Shown piece after piece: positions 24,028-33,123 of a DNA stretch of 38,624 nt. The stretch is taken from NCBI GenBank assembly GCA_947448305.1, contig CANFME010000012.1, positions 1 through 38,624 on the forward strand. The letters are read 5' to 3'. The position numbers and the translations under genes were made by a program. The notes beneath the pieces are model-generated. The model was not told the origin of the DNA, made no database searches, and saw only the letters and a program-made list of their open reading frames with translations. The first letter of the stretch is position 1. Each line of letters opens with the position of its first letter. The DNA comes from Burkholderiaceae bacterium. GTDB taxonomy: Bacteria > Pseudomonadota > Gammaproteobacteria > Burkholderiales > Burkholderiaceae.

Positions 24028-25014
24028 TTATTCTGATTTAAGGTCAATTGACTTCACAATTTTGGAATACTTGGTAAATTCATTTTTTAAAAAGTCATTA
24101 AAATCTTTTCTAGAATTTGCTTTGATTAAAACACCATCCTTTTCTAACGCTTTATAAAAATTCGGATCTTCTAAGATGGCATTAATTTCTTTGCTCAGGT
24201 AATTCAGAACATCCTCAGGCGTTCCGTTGGGTGCAAAAACACCACCCCATAGAGTAAAACTAAAATCTTTGAACCCTTCCTCAGAAACTGTTCGAACCTC
24301 AGGTAATACATTGGTTCTTTTGAGGGAAGATACCGCCAATGCTTTCAACTTCTTACTTTCAACTAATTGAAGAATAGACGGAGTACTAGAGAAAAACATG
24401 TCAACGTGACCACCCAAAACATCTGCCGTTGCAGGGCCAGCCCCTTTATAGGGGGCATGAATCATGTCAATTCCTGCCGCTTGAGTAAATGCTGCGGCTG
24501 CTAAATGCCCAGGAGTTGCGGTACCAGATGAGGCATAAACCAATTTATCCGGGTTGGACTTTGCTTTTTTAATGAGATCACTCACGGAGTTGGTACTAGC
24601 ATTTCCTGCTACAACGAGGGTAAGAGGTACCTCACCAATCAGAGCAACGGGTTTTAGATCGCGCATTGAGTCGTATCCAAGTTCTTTGGATACAAAGGTG
24701 TTAATGACGATTTCTCCCGTTTGTCCTAATAATAGGGTGTAACCATCCGGTTTTGCCTTAGTAACATAGCGGGTTCCTAAGGCACCAGTAGCACCCGGTT
24801 TATTTTCGACCACAAAATTTTGTTTTGTTTTTAAAGTCAGTTGCTCAGCAATTTGTCTTGCTAACATATCACCTAGACCACCTGGTGCGTAGGTAACGAC
24901 TAAAGTAACTGGCTTATTCGGGTAGGCGCTTTGTGCTTGAGCCTTGTTAAATAATGGGAACAAAATCAAGCTTATTTTCAGCACTCCCAAAAGCAACAAA
25001 TGTGGTTTTAACAT
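24028..25014 (-). CDS. Bug/TctC-family solute receptor (no. 6)
   Basis: A 328-residue receptor with a signal peptide ending near AQAQ, then YPNKPVTLVVTYAPGGLGD, VENKPGATGALG, DGYTLLLG, MIHAPYKGAGPATAD and C-terminal YSKIVKSIDLKSE. GGGGGA lies upstream of the ATG. It is the first gene of a two-gene minus-strand operon with the isocitrate/isopropylmalate dehydrogenase-family enzyme and diverges from the secreted alpha/beta hydrolase gene. Confidence 0.93.
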   Translation of the reverse strand: MLKPHLLLLGVLKISLILFPLFNKAQAQSAYPNKPVTLVVTYAPGGLGDMLARQIAEQLTLKTKQNFVVENKPGATGALGTRYVTKAKPDGYTLLLGQTGEIVINTFVSKELGYDSMRDLKPVALIGEVPLTLVVAGNASTNSVSDLIKKAKSNPDKLVYASSGTATPGHLAAAAFTQAAGIDMIHAPYKGAGPATADVLGGHVDMFFSSTPSILQLVESKKLKALAVSSLKRTNVLPEVRTVSEEGFKDFSFTLWGGVFAPNGTPEDVLNYLSKEINAILEDPNFYKALEKDGVLIKANSRKDFNDFLKNEFTKYSKIVKSIDLKSE

Positions 25015-25158
25015 TTTTCCCCCAATTAATTTTTAAATTTCCATGTTGTATTTTAACCATTTAGCTTACTTGGACTTTTATTGTGTAATATCTGTGGAAG
25101 AAATATTAATAAAATAATCTTTAAATATCACCATTTTAATTTTAGGAGAACCTTTTTT

Positions 25159-26178
25159 ATGGAATCATCTCGTCGTCAATTATTATTAGCATCATCCATG
25201 GCATTAGGTGGGGCTTTGGTTTCAGGGCAATCCGTCTATGCTCAAACGAATGCAACAAGTAACAAAGGCCAAGTTCCAGGAAAGTCATATTGGATTAACA
25301 AACCGGTTGACGGTCAAAATATAAAATTACATTTGTGGCGTAAAAAACCCAATAAGGTGACGCGTGGAATCATTTTATTCGTGCACGGATCATCTATGGC
25401 GGGCACTCCGACATTTGATCTCTATATTCCCGGAAAGCCTGAATATTCGGCGATGGACTACTTCGCAGGTTTAGGATATGACACTTGGTGTATAGATAAT
25501 GAAGGATATGGAAGATCAGATAAATCCCGCAATATTAACTTCAATGTGAAAAATGGCGCAGACGATTTACAAGTAGCTGTGGATTCAATTCTTCAAGAAA
25601 CAAAAGCAAAGCAGATTTTCGGCTATGGCATTAGCTCAGGTGCTTTAAAGATAGCGATGTTTGCCCAAAATAACCCTGGCAAGATATCTCGTGTTGCTTT
25701 AGATGCATTTGTTTGGACTGGAAAAGACAGCCCAACCTTAACAGAGCGGAAAAAACGCGTTGCACAATGGCAAAATTTGAATCGCAGACCCGTTGATCAA
25801 GCGATGATTAGAAGTGTTTTCACGAGAGATCACGCTGGCACAGCCGATCAAACCATTGTTGATGCTTTTGCTAAAGCTGTTACGGATTTGGATGATACGA
25901 TGCCAACAGGTACCTATTTGGATATGTCGATTAATTTACCCTTAATTGATCCTTTAAAGCTGAATTTACCCGTCCTAATGATGAGGGGTCAATATGACGG
26001 AATTGCAAGTTTTGGTGATTTAATTGAGTTTTTTACCCAACTACCCCATCCAGACAAACATTTTAGTGTCATGCACGGCATTGCTCATGCCAGTTTTCAA
26101 GAAAAGAATGTCATGATTCCGTATCACATTTTGGATAGCTTTTATACAATGCCAAAGCCTGTTTACACTGGAGAGTAG
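25159..26178 (+). CDS. Secreted alpha/beta hydrolase with twin-arginine-type signal
   Basis: About 339 residues. The N-terminus MESSRRQLLLASSMALGG.. has a twin-arginine-like motif and a signal ending near VYAQ. The hydrolase fold shows the oxyanion block FVHGSSM (74-80), nucleophile Ser159 in GISSG (157-161), Asp280 in GQYDGI and His310 in GIAHASF, a plausible full triad. It should be an esterase- or lactonase-like periplasmic enzyme. The ATG at 25159 is chosen because AGGAG (25144-25148) precedes it and the signal starts there; a TTG at 25081 would add 26 unlikely residues. It diverges from receptor no. 6, so it could release the acid that receptor binds; this is inference. Confidence 0.85.
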   Translation: MESSRRQLLLASSMALGGALVSGQSVYAQTNATSNKGQVPGKSYWINKPVDGQNIKLHLWRKKPNKVTRGIILFVHGSSMAGTPTFDLYIPGKPEYSAMDYFAGLGYDTWCIDNEGYGRSDKSRNINFNVKNGADDLQVAVDSILQETKAKQIFGYGISSGALKIAMFAQNNPGKISRVALDAFVWTGKDSPTLTERKKRVAQWQNLNRRPVDQAMIRSVFTRDHAGTADQTIVDAFAKAVTDLDDTMPTGTYLDMSINLPLIDPLKLNLPVLMMRGQYDGIASFGDLIEFFTQLPHPDKHFSVMHGIAHASFQEKNVMIPYHILDSFYTMPKPVYTGE

Positions 26179-26281
26179 GGTTATATCATCTACTACAAAT
26201 GGGGTTATTTTGAGAACTAAAGACAAAATAGCTAAATTAGTATTTAATGGTAGTTATCTAAATAAATATAGGTGAAATTGA

Positions 26282-27283
26282 ATGGTGAATTTTAAGTTTA
26301 AGAATAAGTTAATGATTAGTCTTTTGGCTCTAGCAATGCTAACCTGTAACTTTGCTTATGCGAAAAAAGTGGGTGGTGGCAAAAGTGTTGGAAAGCAATC
26401 TAGCACCGTAACCAACAATCAAAATAGTCTTCCTCCGAAACCTGACGCAACCCCTGTCGGACAAAATCCTTCATCAGCTGCCAAGCCTAATGCCGCTCCA
26501 GCTAGTGCACCAGCACCCGCCCCCGCTGCACAACCTAGCCGCTTTGGAGGTATGGGTGGTATTTTAGGTGGTGTTGCGGCTGGTATTGGTTTGAGTTACC
26601 TATTTTCCCACATGGGTATGGGGGGTATGGGAGAAGGCCTAGCTTCAATGATGTCAGGTATTTTAATGATTGCTGTTGTTGGATTTTTGGTGATGTTTTT
26701 GATTCGTCGCTTTGGTTCGCAGTCAAATATGGCTTACAAACCTGCTACTCCTGGAGTATTTAATAATGCTAACGTTGAACCTAACCTCAATAGAGGTTGG
26801 AATTCTACTAATCCATCAATTAACCAAGAACCGCAGTTTAAAAGCTCAAATTTAGCTACACCTATTCTTGAGTCTGTGGGTCATGGATCAAACCAATCTG
26901 ATATTTCTCCATCAAACATGTCAGACAAAGAGTCTTTTTTGCATAATGCAAAGTCCTTATTTATTCAACTTCAAGAAGCGTCTGACCAACAAAACTTAGA
27001 GAAGCTAAAAGAATATACAACTCCAGAGCTTTATGAGTTGTTAAGGCAAGATATGCTCTCAAGAGTTTCTGCATATAGTTTTACGCAAGTTTTAACTCTT
27101 GCGGCAGATTTAATTGCGGTAGAGGAAGATGGCAAAGAGTATTTAGCAAGCACGCGTTTCTCTGGATCTCTCCGTGAAGAAAAAGACGGTCCAATTACTG
27201 AGTTCGAGGAGGTTTGGAACTGGACAAAACCAATCCAAGGTAATACTGGTTGGTTACTGTGCGGGATTCAACAAATTAATTAA
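26282..27283 (+). CDS. Tim44-like domain membrane protein
   Basis: A 333-residue protein with an N-terminal signal or anchor (cleavage near FAYA, residue 27), a low-complexity Pro/Ala region (about 50-86), a Gly/Met-rich segment (88-118), a transmembrane helix (about 122-142) and a C-terminal Tim44-like domain (about 205-331; SLFIQLQEASDQQNLEKLKEY.. start). Such proteins are common in proteobacteria; the domain is shared with mitochondrial import protein Tim44 and ribosomal mL45, and the bacterial role is poorly defined, probably at the inner membrane. AGGTG precedes the ATG. It stands alone and ends at a strong terminator. Confidence 0.87.
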   Translation: MVNFKFKNKLMISLLALAMLTCNFAYAKKVGGGKSVGKQSSTVTNNQNSLPPKPDATPVGQNPSSAAKPNAAPASAPAPAPAAQPSRFGGMGGILGGVAAGIGLSYLFSHMGMGGMGEGLASMMSGILMIAVVGFLVMFLIRRFGSQSNMAYKPATPGVFNNANVEPNLNRGWNSTNPSINQEPQFKSSNLATPILESVGHGSNQSDISPSNMSDKESFLHNAKSLFIQLQEASDQQNLEKLKEYTTPELYELLRQDMLSRVSAYSFTQVLTLAADLIAVEEDGKEYLASTRFSGSLREEKDGPITEFEEVWNWTKPIQGNTGWLLCGIQQIN

Positions 27284-27304
27284 CAATTAGTTTGAAGTTT
27301 ATAG

Positions 27305-27335
27305 AAAAAGGACTAAGGTGAACTTAGTCCTTTTT
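27305..27335. terminator. Bidirectional intrinsic terminator
   Basis: A perfect 13-bp stem, AAAAAGGACTAAG (27305-27317) with CTTAGTCCTTTTT (27323-27335), has a GTGAA loop. It serves both convergent genes, and its right arm overlaps the stop codon of the minus-strand gene. Confidence 0.9.
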
Positions 27336-27972
27336 ACCTTGGACGATACAGTTTGAAGAGTTGATCCGCTCCTGCAGTAAAGTAATCAGCAGGGCCACCA
27401 CCGCGCATTACATGCTGCATGCTAGCCGTGTCGTATAGGCCATCTTTTAAGGCACTCTTTAAAATATGAACTGCCACAACATGACCAATTACAAACCAGG
27501 AGTCTAGAGCGGATTGATCCGTATTTTTTAATTGGATAATTTCAGACAGTTTGCACTCGAAAGAAACTGGGCTAGCTAAAACTCTGGGAGCATTAATGAG
27601 TTTAGAAGGAGTTGGGGTTAAGTTGGCTAACTCGAATTCATCAACCTCGGGCGGTACACTTGCACAACTGATATTCATCGCCTCTACCAGGGGTTTAGTA
27701 ACTAAATTCCATGTAAATTCACCTGTTTGCTCGATGTTTCTTAAAGAGTCTTTGTAACCAGTGCTCGTAAAACCAATCATTGGTGGATCGGAGTTAATGG
27801 CATTAAAAAAACTATAAGGGGCTAAATTTTTGACACCATCGGCACTAATGCTGCCAATCCAGCCGATTGGTCTGGGCGCAACGATGGCTTTAAATGGGTC
27901 ATGAGGTAAACCATGGCCTTTACTGGGCTCGTAAAAATAAAATGTATCCTGCAAATTTTTCTCCTCAAGCAT
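27334..27972 (-). CDS. Flavin-reductase-like / FMN-binding split-barrel protein
   Basis: A 212-residue protein with the split-barrel flavin-binding signature of the DIM6/NTAB group: PRPIGWIGSISADG (33-46), NLAPYSFFNAIN (49-60), KDSLRNIEQTGEF.WN (74-89) and a late HVVAVH segment. Members bind FMN and act as flavin reductases or as oxidoreductases of unknown substrate. GGAG precedes the ATG. It lies 53 bases downstream of the HPP-family gene on the same strand and may be co-transcribed with it. Confidence 0.9.
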   Translation of the reverse strand: MLEEKNLQDTFYFYEPSKGHGLPHDPFKAIVAPRPIGWIGSISADGVKNLAPYSFFNAINSDPPMIGFTSTGYKDSLRNIEQTGEFTWNLVTKPLVEAMNISCASVPPEVDEFELANLTPTPSKLINAPRVLASPVSFECKLSEIIQLKNTDQSALDSWFVIGHVVAVHILKSALKDGLYDTASMQHVMRGGGPADYFTAGADQLFKLYRPR

Positions 27973-28025
27973 TGAATCTCCATTGGCTTTTAAGGTTAAT
28001 TGGATTAGGCTATTCTAACTTCATT

Positions 28026-28526
28026 TTAGTGTTTAATTCCCCAGTCGCGAGCTCTAGGCGATGGAGAAAACCAATGAGTTGGATAGGGGGTTTTACTTTT
28101 CATGACTCGGGTCAATACGGCAGTAATAATTAATAAACTTAATGTACCAAGCAAAATAGTCGAAATGAGAATAACGAAACTTGCATGAGCATGAATCATA
28201 ATTACTGTATTAGCGGCAGCGGGCGGATGAAATGTCCTAGTAGCAAGCATTAAAAGGATCCCTATAGATAATGAAATTGCCAAGACCCACCAGTCATCAC
28301 CCAAAAAATGAAATAGGGAAATTCCTACCATTGCACAAATCAAGTGACCGCCTATTAAAGCCCTTGGTTGTGCAACTGAGTGATTAGAGGCAGTGAATAA
28401 AAGCGCCGTAGAACTGGCTAATGATGCCAACCAAATATGATTATCAGTAAGGTTAACTATATAAAAAACCATACTAATTGTGATAAAACTGCCAAAAAGT
28501 ACAATAGAAAATTTTTTAAGATGCAT
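28026..28526 (-). CDS. HPP-family integral membrane protein
   Basis: A 166-residue protein with four hydrophobic helices (about 6-24, 31-47, 56-96 as two, 112-140) and the defining HPP motif TFHPPAAANTVI (98-109), together with the partner motif QPRALIGGH (53-61). HPP proteins are short inner-membrane proteins; plant relatives in chloroplasts have been linked to nitrite transport, and bacterial roles are uncertain. The ATG has no strong ribosome site. It diverges from the RND efflux operon. Confidence 0.87.
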   Translation of the reverse strand: MHLKKFSIVLFGSFITISMVFYIVNLTDNHIWLASLASSTALLFTASNHSVAQPRALIGGHLICAMVGISLFHFLGDDWWVLAISLSIGILLMLATRTFHPPAAANTVIMIHAHASFVILISTILLGTLSLLIITAVLTRVMKSKTPYPTHWFSPSPRARDWGIKH

Positions 28527-28695
28527 TCAATTTAACTTTAATAATCTTGATTTTTCCACCAACCATTTTTGGTCAGCAATTTATTAAATGTATCACTAAA
28601 TTAAGATATCATCTCAAAATAGCTATTTAATGCTTTTAAAGTAATTTTCAGCGTATTAAAAAGATAATTAACCCTAAAGATCAATTGGTACAGAA

Positions 28696-29925
28696 ATGAC
28701 TGAATTAAAAAATAAATCGTCTGATTTACAGAGTGCAAATCGAGATCAGTTGGTCTCAAAGATGAAAGAAAACAAGAAATATATTTTGATTCTTGTGGGG
28801 GTCTTAATCCTAGTTGCAATCTTCTTTTTTGTGGATTTTAAAAAGAATGATGTTATCGAAGTGCCTGTTGCTTCCCCTGAAAATACTTTGAAAATTTCTG
28901 ATGAACAGGCAAAGCAAATTAAGTGGGGGCCGGTCAAAACATACGATTTTCAAGAAAGAAAAGAAGCTGTTGGCATTATTGATTTCGATAGGAATAAGAC
29001 TGCTGAAATTTATTCGCCATATCAGGGACGTATCAATCGCGTTTTGGTCAATGCTAGTGAAGATGTCAAAAAGGGACAAGTCTTATATACCGTTGTTTCC
29101 CCAGACGCTGCGCAAGCATCAGCCAGCTTACTTTCGACAGCTGGAGTTTTAAAAACATCTAATGAGACTTTAAAAAGAGCAAAAGAGTTATATGAATTTA
29201 AGAGTATTTCTCAGAAAGAATTAGAGCTCAATGTGTCAGACCAACAAACTGCAGAGGCTAACTACATTGCGGCCAAAAAAACCATGTATCTATTTGGTTT
29301 TACGGACTCAGAAATTGAAGAAGTTTTAAAAGGTCGTAAGGTTGACGTTGAACTTAATATTCGAAGCCCAATCAACGGTAGAGTTATTACTAAAAATGCA
29401 GCACCGGGTCAGTTAGTTCAACCAGGCGTGGCTCCTGCTCCTTTCGTCATATCGGACATCAATATGCTCTGGATGGTGGCAAATGTCCCAGAGTCTGAAG
29501 TTCCTTATTATCGAATTGGACAAAATGTCATTGTGAATGTTCAAGCCTATAAGGATCGATTATTTCCTGGGAAAATTGTTTATGTCGGCGATTCGATTGA
29601 TCCTGTAACAAGAAGACTCACAATCTATGCAGCTCTGGATGATAAAGACCATGAGTTAAAACCTCAAATGTTGGCTGGATTTACGATTGAATTAACCAAA
29701 CCTGAAACTTGGCCAGCTGTTCCGTTGCAGGCCTTAGTGAGGGAAAACAACGGTCTTCGTTCAGTTTGGGTCACGAATAATGGCACAGACTTTAAGAGAA
29801 GATTAGTGCGAATTGGCATTTTACAAGCAGACTTAGTGCAAATTTTAGATGGTTTGGAGCCTGGTGAAACGATTGCATTAAATAAAGCTTTGTTTTTAAG
29901 CAATTTATATAGCGTGACACACTAA
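28696..29925 (+). CDS. RND efflux periplasmic adaptor (membrane-fusion protein, CzcB/CusB type)
   Basis: A 409-residue adaptor with a cytoplasmic stub, one transmembrane helix (about 29-47), a barrel-sandwich half-motif SPYQGRINRVLVNASEDVKKGQ, a helical hairpin (about 145-220), the second lipoyl half SPINGRVITKNAAPGQLVQPG, a beta-barrel domain (WMVANVPESEV..) and a C-terminal membrane-proximal domain. It joins the inner-membrane pump to the outer-membrane channel. The second half-motif and the order resemble CzcB/CusB-type heavy-metal adaptors. It is the first gene of a three-gene operon. The start is supported by the protein; the ribosome site is weak. Confidence 0.93.
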   Translation: MTELKNKSSDLQSANRDQLVSKMKENKKYILILVGVLILVAIFFFVDFKKNDVIEVPVASPENTLKISDEQAKQIKWGPVKTYDFQERKEAVGIIDFDRNKTAEIYSPYQGRINRVLVNASEDVKKGQVLYTVVSPDAAQASASLLSTAGVLKTSNETLKRAKELYEFKSISQKELELNVSDQQTAEANYIAAKKTMYLFGFTDSEIEEVLKGRKVDVELNIRSPINGRVITKNAAPGQLVQPGVAPAPFVISDINMLWMVANVPESEVPYYRIGQNVIVNVQAYKDRLFPGKIVYVGDSIDPVTRRLTIYAALDDKDHELKPQMLAGFTIELTKPETWPAVPLQALVRENNGLRSVWVTNNGTDFKRRLVRIGILQADLVQILDGLEPGETIALNKALFLSNLYSVTH

Positions 29926-29945
29926 ATTTACTAAGAAATCACGAT

Positions 29946-32900
29946 ATGTTTAAACCAATACTTTACTTTGTTCTCACTCGTCGCCCGATTGTCTTACTGT
30001 GCTTGATGGCTTTCATTGTGGCAGGTCTTATTGCTTTCATAAAGCTAAATGTGGAGGCATATCCCAACCCTGCACCTGTCATTATTGAAATTACAGCGCA
30101 ATCTCCAGGCTCATCCTCTGAGGAGATGGAGCGGTATTACACAAGACCAATGGAAATCGGGCTAGCCACTACCCCAGGTGTAGATATTATTCGTTCTACG
30201 TCCTTCGCTGGATTGTCTTTTGTGAGGGTTACGTTTAACTACGGCATAGATTATTTCTTTGCATTGACTCAAGTAGCTAATGGCTTATCTCAAAATGTTA
30301 ATTTACCGAATGGTGTTCAACCCCAGATTCAAGCATCCAGTCTAGTTGGTGAGATTTTTAGGTATCAATTAAAAGGGCCCCCAACTTACAGCCTTACGGA
30401 TTTAAGAACTATTCAAAACTGGGTTGTGATCAAGCGACTTTTGACAACACCTGGCATTGTTCAAGTTGTTACCTGGGGAGGTACGACCAAAGAATACCAT
30501 GTGGAAGTTAACCCCAAAAGACTTGAGGGGTATGGCATTACCCTTCAGCAATTACTTACGACAATTGGTAACTCCAACTCGAACGTAGGAGGTCGAACTA
30601 TTAGTGTTGGTGATCAGTCCATTAATATTCGGGGAGTTGGTCTTGTCCAAAATATTGAAGATATCGAAAAAATAGTTTTAACACAACAAAATGGACTTGC
30701 AATTAGAGTAAAAGATGTTGCTGAGGTGACTGAAGGTTTCGTGCCAAGACTTGGGGAAGCCGGAAGAGACGATCAAAATGATGTGGTGACTGGCGTCATC
30801 ATTATGAATCGAACGCTTCAAACTAAACAGGTCATTGAACGTGCAGAGGAAGCGATCAAAACGATTAACTCTGATGGCACCTTACCCAGTGGTGTAAAAG
30901 TAGAGCCTTACTATGATCGATCAACCTTGATTGGTGTTACGACTAAAACCGTAATTCATAACTTGATATTTGGTTGTCTATTGGTATTTTTTATCCAATG
31001 GGTATTCTTGGGGGATTTAAGAAGTGCTGTCATAGTAAGTATGAATATCCCTTTTGCATTATTTTTCAGTATTATTATTTTGACAATGACGGGAGAGTCT
31101 GCCAACCTCTTATCCCTAGGGGCGGTAGATTTCGGAATTATTGTCGATTCGGCAGTTATTTTAGTAGAGAATATCTTTAGAAATTTCCAGCAGTCTCCAG
31201 AAGATCGGGCTAGAACTCTGCGGAAAATGGCATTTGGACCAGACGGACTATTAACGGATCCCTCAAAAGGCTGGACGGCTAGATTAAGATTAATCTTCTT
31301 AAGTTCTACTCAGGTGGATACTTCAGTTTTGTTCTCTACGGCTATTACTATTGCAGCGTTTTTACCTTTATTCACTATGCAGGGTGTCGAGGGACAAATT
31401 TTCGGTCCAATGGCAAGAACATATGGTTATGCATTAGCAGGCGCGCTGATTGCTACATTTACGATTACCCCAGTTCTCGCATCACTTTTATTGCCACGCA
31501 GGGTTAAGGAAACAGAGACTTTTATTGTTGAAGCAATCAGGAACTTCTACAATCCAAAATTAAAATGGGCGCTTCAAAACACTAAAATAGTAATTTTAAG
31601 TTCCCTAGTTTGCTTGGCTTTAGGCTTTTTGATGGTCTCCCGCCTAGGCAGCGAGTTTTTACCAGCATTAGAGGAGGGGAATTTATGGATCCGTGCATCA
31701 TTGCCACCTACCATTTCCCTTGAAGCTGGTACTGCGAGTGTCAATCGGATGCGTGAATTGATCAAAAGCCATCCTGAAGTAGTTACAATTGTTTCCCAAC
31801 ATGGTCGACCAGATGATGGTAGCGATGCTGCCGGATTTAATAACGTAGAGCTTTTTGCTCCACTAAAACCATTTGATGAGTGGAAAGATGGTATGACCAA
31901 GGAAAAATTGGTCGCTGGGTTGCAGAAAGATTTTGAAAACGAATTCCCAGGCGTGACAACCAATTTTTCTCAGTATATTCAGGATAACGTTCAAGAGGGT
32001 TTATCTGGAGTTAAAGGTGCAAACTCTGTCAAAATTATTGGTCCTGATCTTGTAAAGTTAGAAGAACTTGCAAATCAAGTGAAGCATGTAATGGAGGTAA
32101 TTCCGGGTGTAAGTGATTTAGGGATTTTCTATATTCTTGGACAACCCAATTTGAATATCATCATTGATCGTGAAAAAGCCGCTCGTTACGGTTTAAATAC
32201 AGGGGATGTCAATACCGTTATTCAGGCAGCATTTGCGGGGACTGTCGCGACAACAGTGCTTGAAGGCGACAAGAAGTTTGATTTAACAGTCCGGTTAAAA
32301 AAAGAAGGTCGAGACAGTATAGAGGATGTGAGAAGGTTAAGAATTGGATACACAACCTCAACTGGTGGCGTTGCTTACATTCCACTCGAAGATATTTCGA
32401 CTATCTCCTTAGATACTGGGGCCAGTTACATTTATCATGAAAAAAACGAGCGTTACATTCCAGTAAAATTTAGTACCAGGGGGCGTGATTTAGGTTCTAC
32501 TGTAATAGAAATACAAGAAAAAATCGAGGCTCAGATTACCTTACCTGAGGGCTATAGAATTACCTATGCAGGTGAATTCGAAGAGTTACAGGCTGCGCAA
32601 GATAGACTAGCCATTATGGTGCCTTTGGCATTGCTATTGATTTTTGCCTTACTTTACGCTTTGTTTAATAATCTGTTGGATTGTTTATTAACCGTGTCAG
32701 GAGTCCCGTTTGCTATGTTGGGTGGGGTAATCGCATTGTATCTAACCGGGCAAACTGCCAGCATCTCCGCAATTATTGGATTTATTTCTTTGCTAGGGGT
32801 TTCAGTGATGAACGGAATTTTAGTTCAAACCTACTTTCGTGAATTAATTAATTCAGGTAGAACAGTTAAGCAAGCAATTTTAGAAGCACATGAACATAGA

Positions 32901-33122
32901 ATGCGCCCATTGCTAATGACAGCATTATCGGCCGCGATTGGTTTATTTCCTGCTGCTGTTTCTAACGGAATTGGTAGTCAAGTTCAAAAGCCTCTAGCAA
33001 CCGTGGTTGTTGGTGGAATGATTATTGGTCCAATTTTCTTATTGATTGTGGTTCCAGCTATTTACACTGAGGTATTAAAGCGAGTTAGGCCAAAGAAACG
33101 TCGCAAAGGCCTAGGCGGATAA
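29946..33122 (+). CDS. RND efflux pump inner-membrane subunit, CzcA/CusA (heavy-metal) type
   Basis: A 1058-residue RND pump with two repeats of six transmembrane helices and large periplasmic loops. The TM4 motif AVDFGIIVDSAVILVEN carries Asp395, Asp401 and Glu408, the pattern of heavy-metal RND pumps (CzcA D402, D408, E415) rather than multidrug AcrB-type pumps. ALxxxLLPRR before the central loop and LGSEFLPALEEGNLWIRASLP are further family blocks. It exports cations, or possibly other compounds, from periplasm or cytoplasm by proton antiport. It follows the adaptor gene by 20 bases and precedes the channel gene by one base. The exported metal cannot be read off; no metal-responsive regulator is adjacent. 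Confidence 0.95.
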   Translation: MFKPILYFVLTRRPIVLLCLMAFIVAGLIAFIKLNVEAYPNPAPVIIEITAQSPGSSSEEMERYYTRPMEIGLATTPGVDIIRSTSFAGLSFVRVTFNYGIDYFFALTQVANGLSQNVNLPNGVQPQIQASSLVGEIFRYQLKGPPTYSLTDLRTIQNWVVIKRLLTTPGIVQVVTWGGTTKEYHVEVNPKRLEGYGITLQQLLTTIGNSNSNVGGRTISVGDQSINIRGVGLVQNIEDIEKIVLTQQNGLAIRVKDVAEVTEGFVPRLGEAGRDDQNDVVTGVIIMNRTLQTKQVIERAEEAIKTINSDGTLPSGVKVEPYYDRSTLIGVTTKTVIHNLIFGCLLVFFIQWVFLGDLRSAVIVSMNIPFALFFSIIILTMTGESANLLSLGAVDFGIIVDSAVILVENIFRNFQQSPEDRARTLRKMAFGPDGLLTDPSKGWTARLRLIFLSSTQVDTSVLFSTAITIAAFLPLFTMQGVEGQIFGPMARTYGYALAGALIATFTITPVLASLLLPRRVKETETFIVEAIRNFYNPKLKWALQNTKIVILSSLVCLALGFLMVSRLGSEFLPALEEGNLWIRASLPPTISLEAGTASVNRMRELIKSHPEVVTIVSQHGRPDDGSDAAGFNNVELFAPLKPFDEWKDGMTKEKLVAGLQKDFENEFPGVTTNFSQYIQDNVQEGLSGVKGANSVKIIGPDLVKLEELANQVKHVMEVIPGVSDLGIFYILGQPNLNIIIDREKAARYGLNTGDVNTVIQAAFAGTVATTVLEGDKKFDLTVRLKKEGRDSIEDVRRLRIGYTTSTGGVAYIPLEDISTISLDTGASYIYHEKNERYIPVKFSTRGRDLGSTVIEIQEKIEAQITLPEGYRITYAGEFEELQAAQDRLAIMVPLALLLIFALLYALFNNLLDCLLTVSGVPFAMLGGVIALYLTGQTASISAIIGFISLLGVSVMNGILVQTYFRELINSGRTVKQAILEAHEHRMRPLLMTALSAAIGLFPAAVSNGIGSQVQKPLATVVVGGMIIGPIFLLIVVPAIYTEVLKRVRPKKRRKGLGG

Positions 33123-33123
33123 G

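Noticed and set aside
28555..28580. ACCAA-N6-TTGGT inverted repeat in the gap between the HPP gene and the efflux operon
   Set aside because: Five-base half-sites without an adjacent clear promoter are too weak to call a metal-regulator operator.
31574..31963. A 129-codon antisense frame inside the RND pump gene
   Set aside because: It lies wholly within a strongly conserved coding region on the opposite strand and shows no recognisable protein features.
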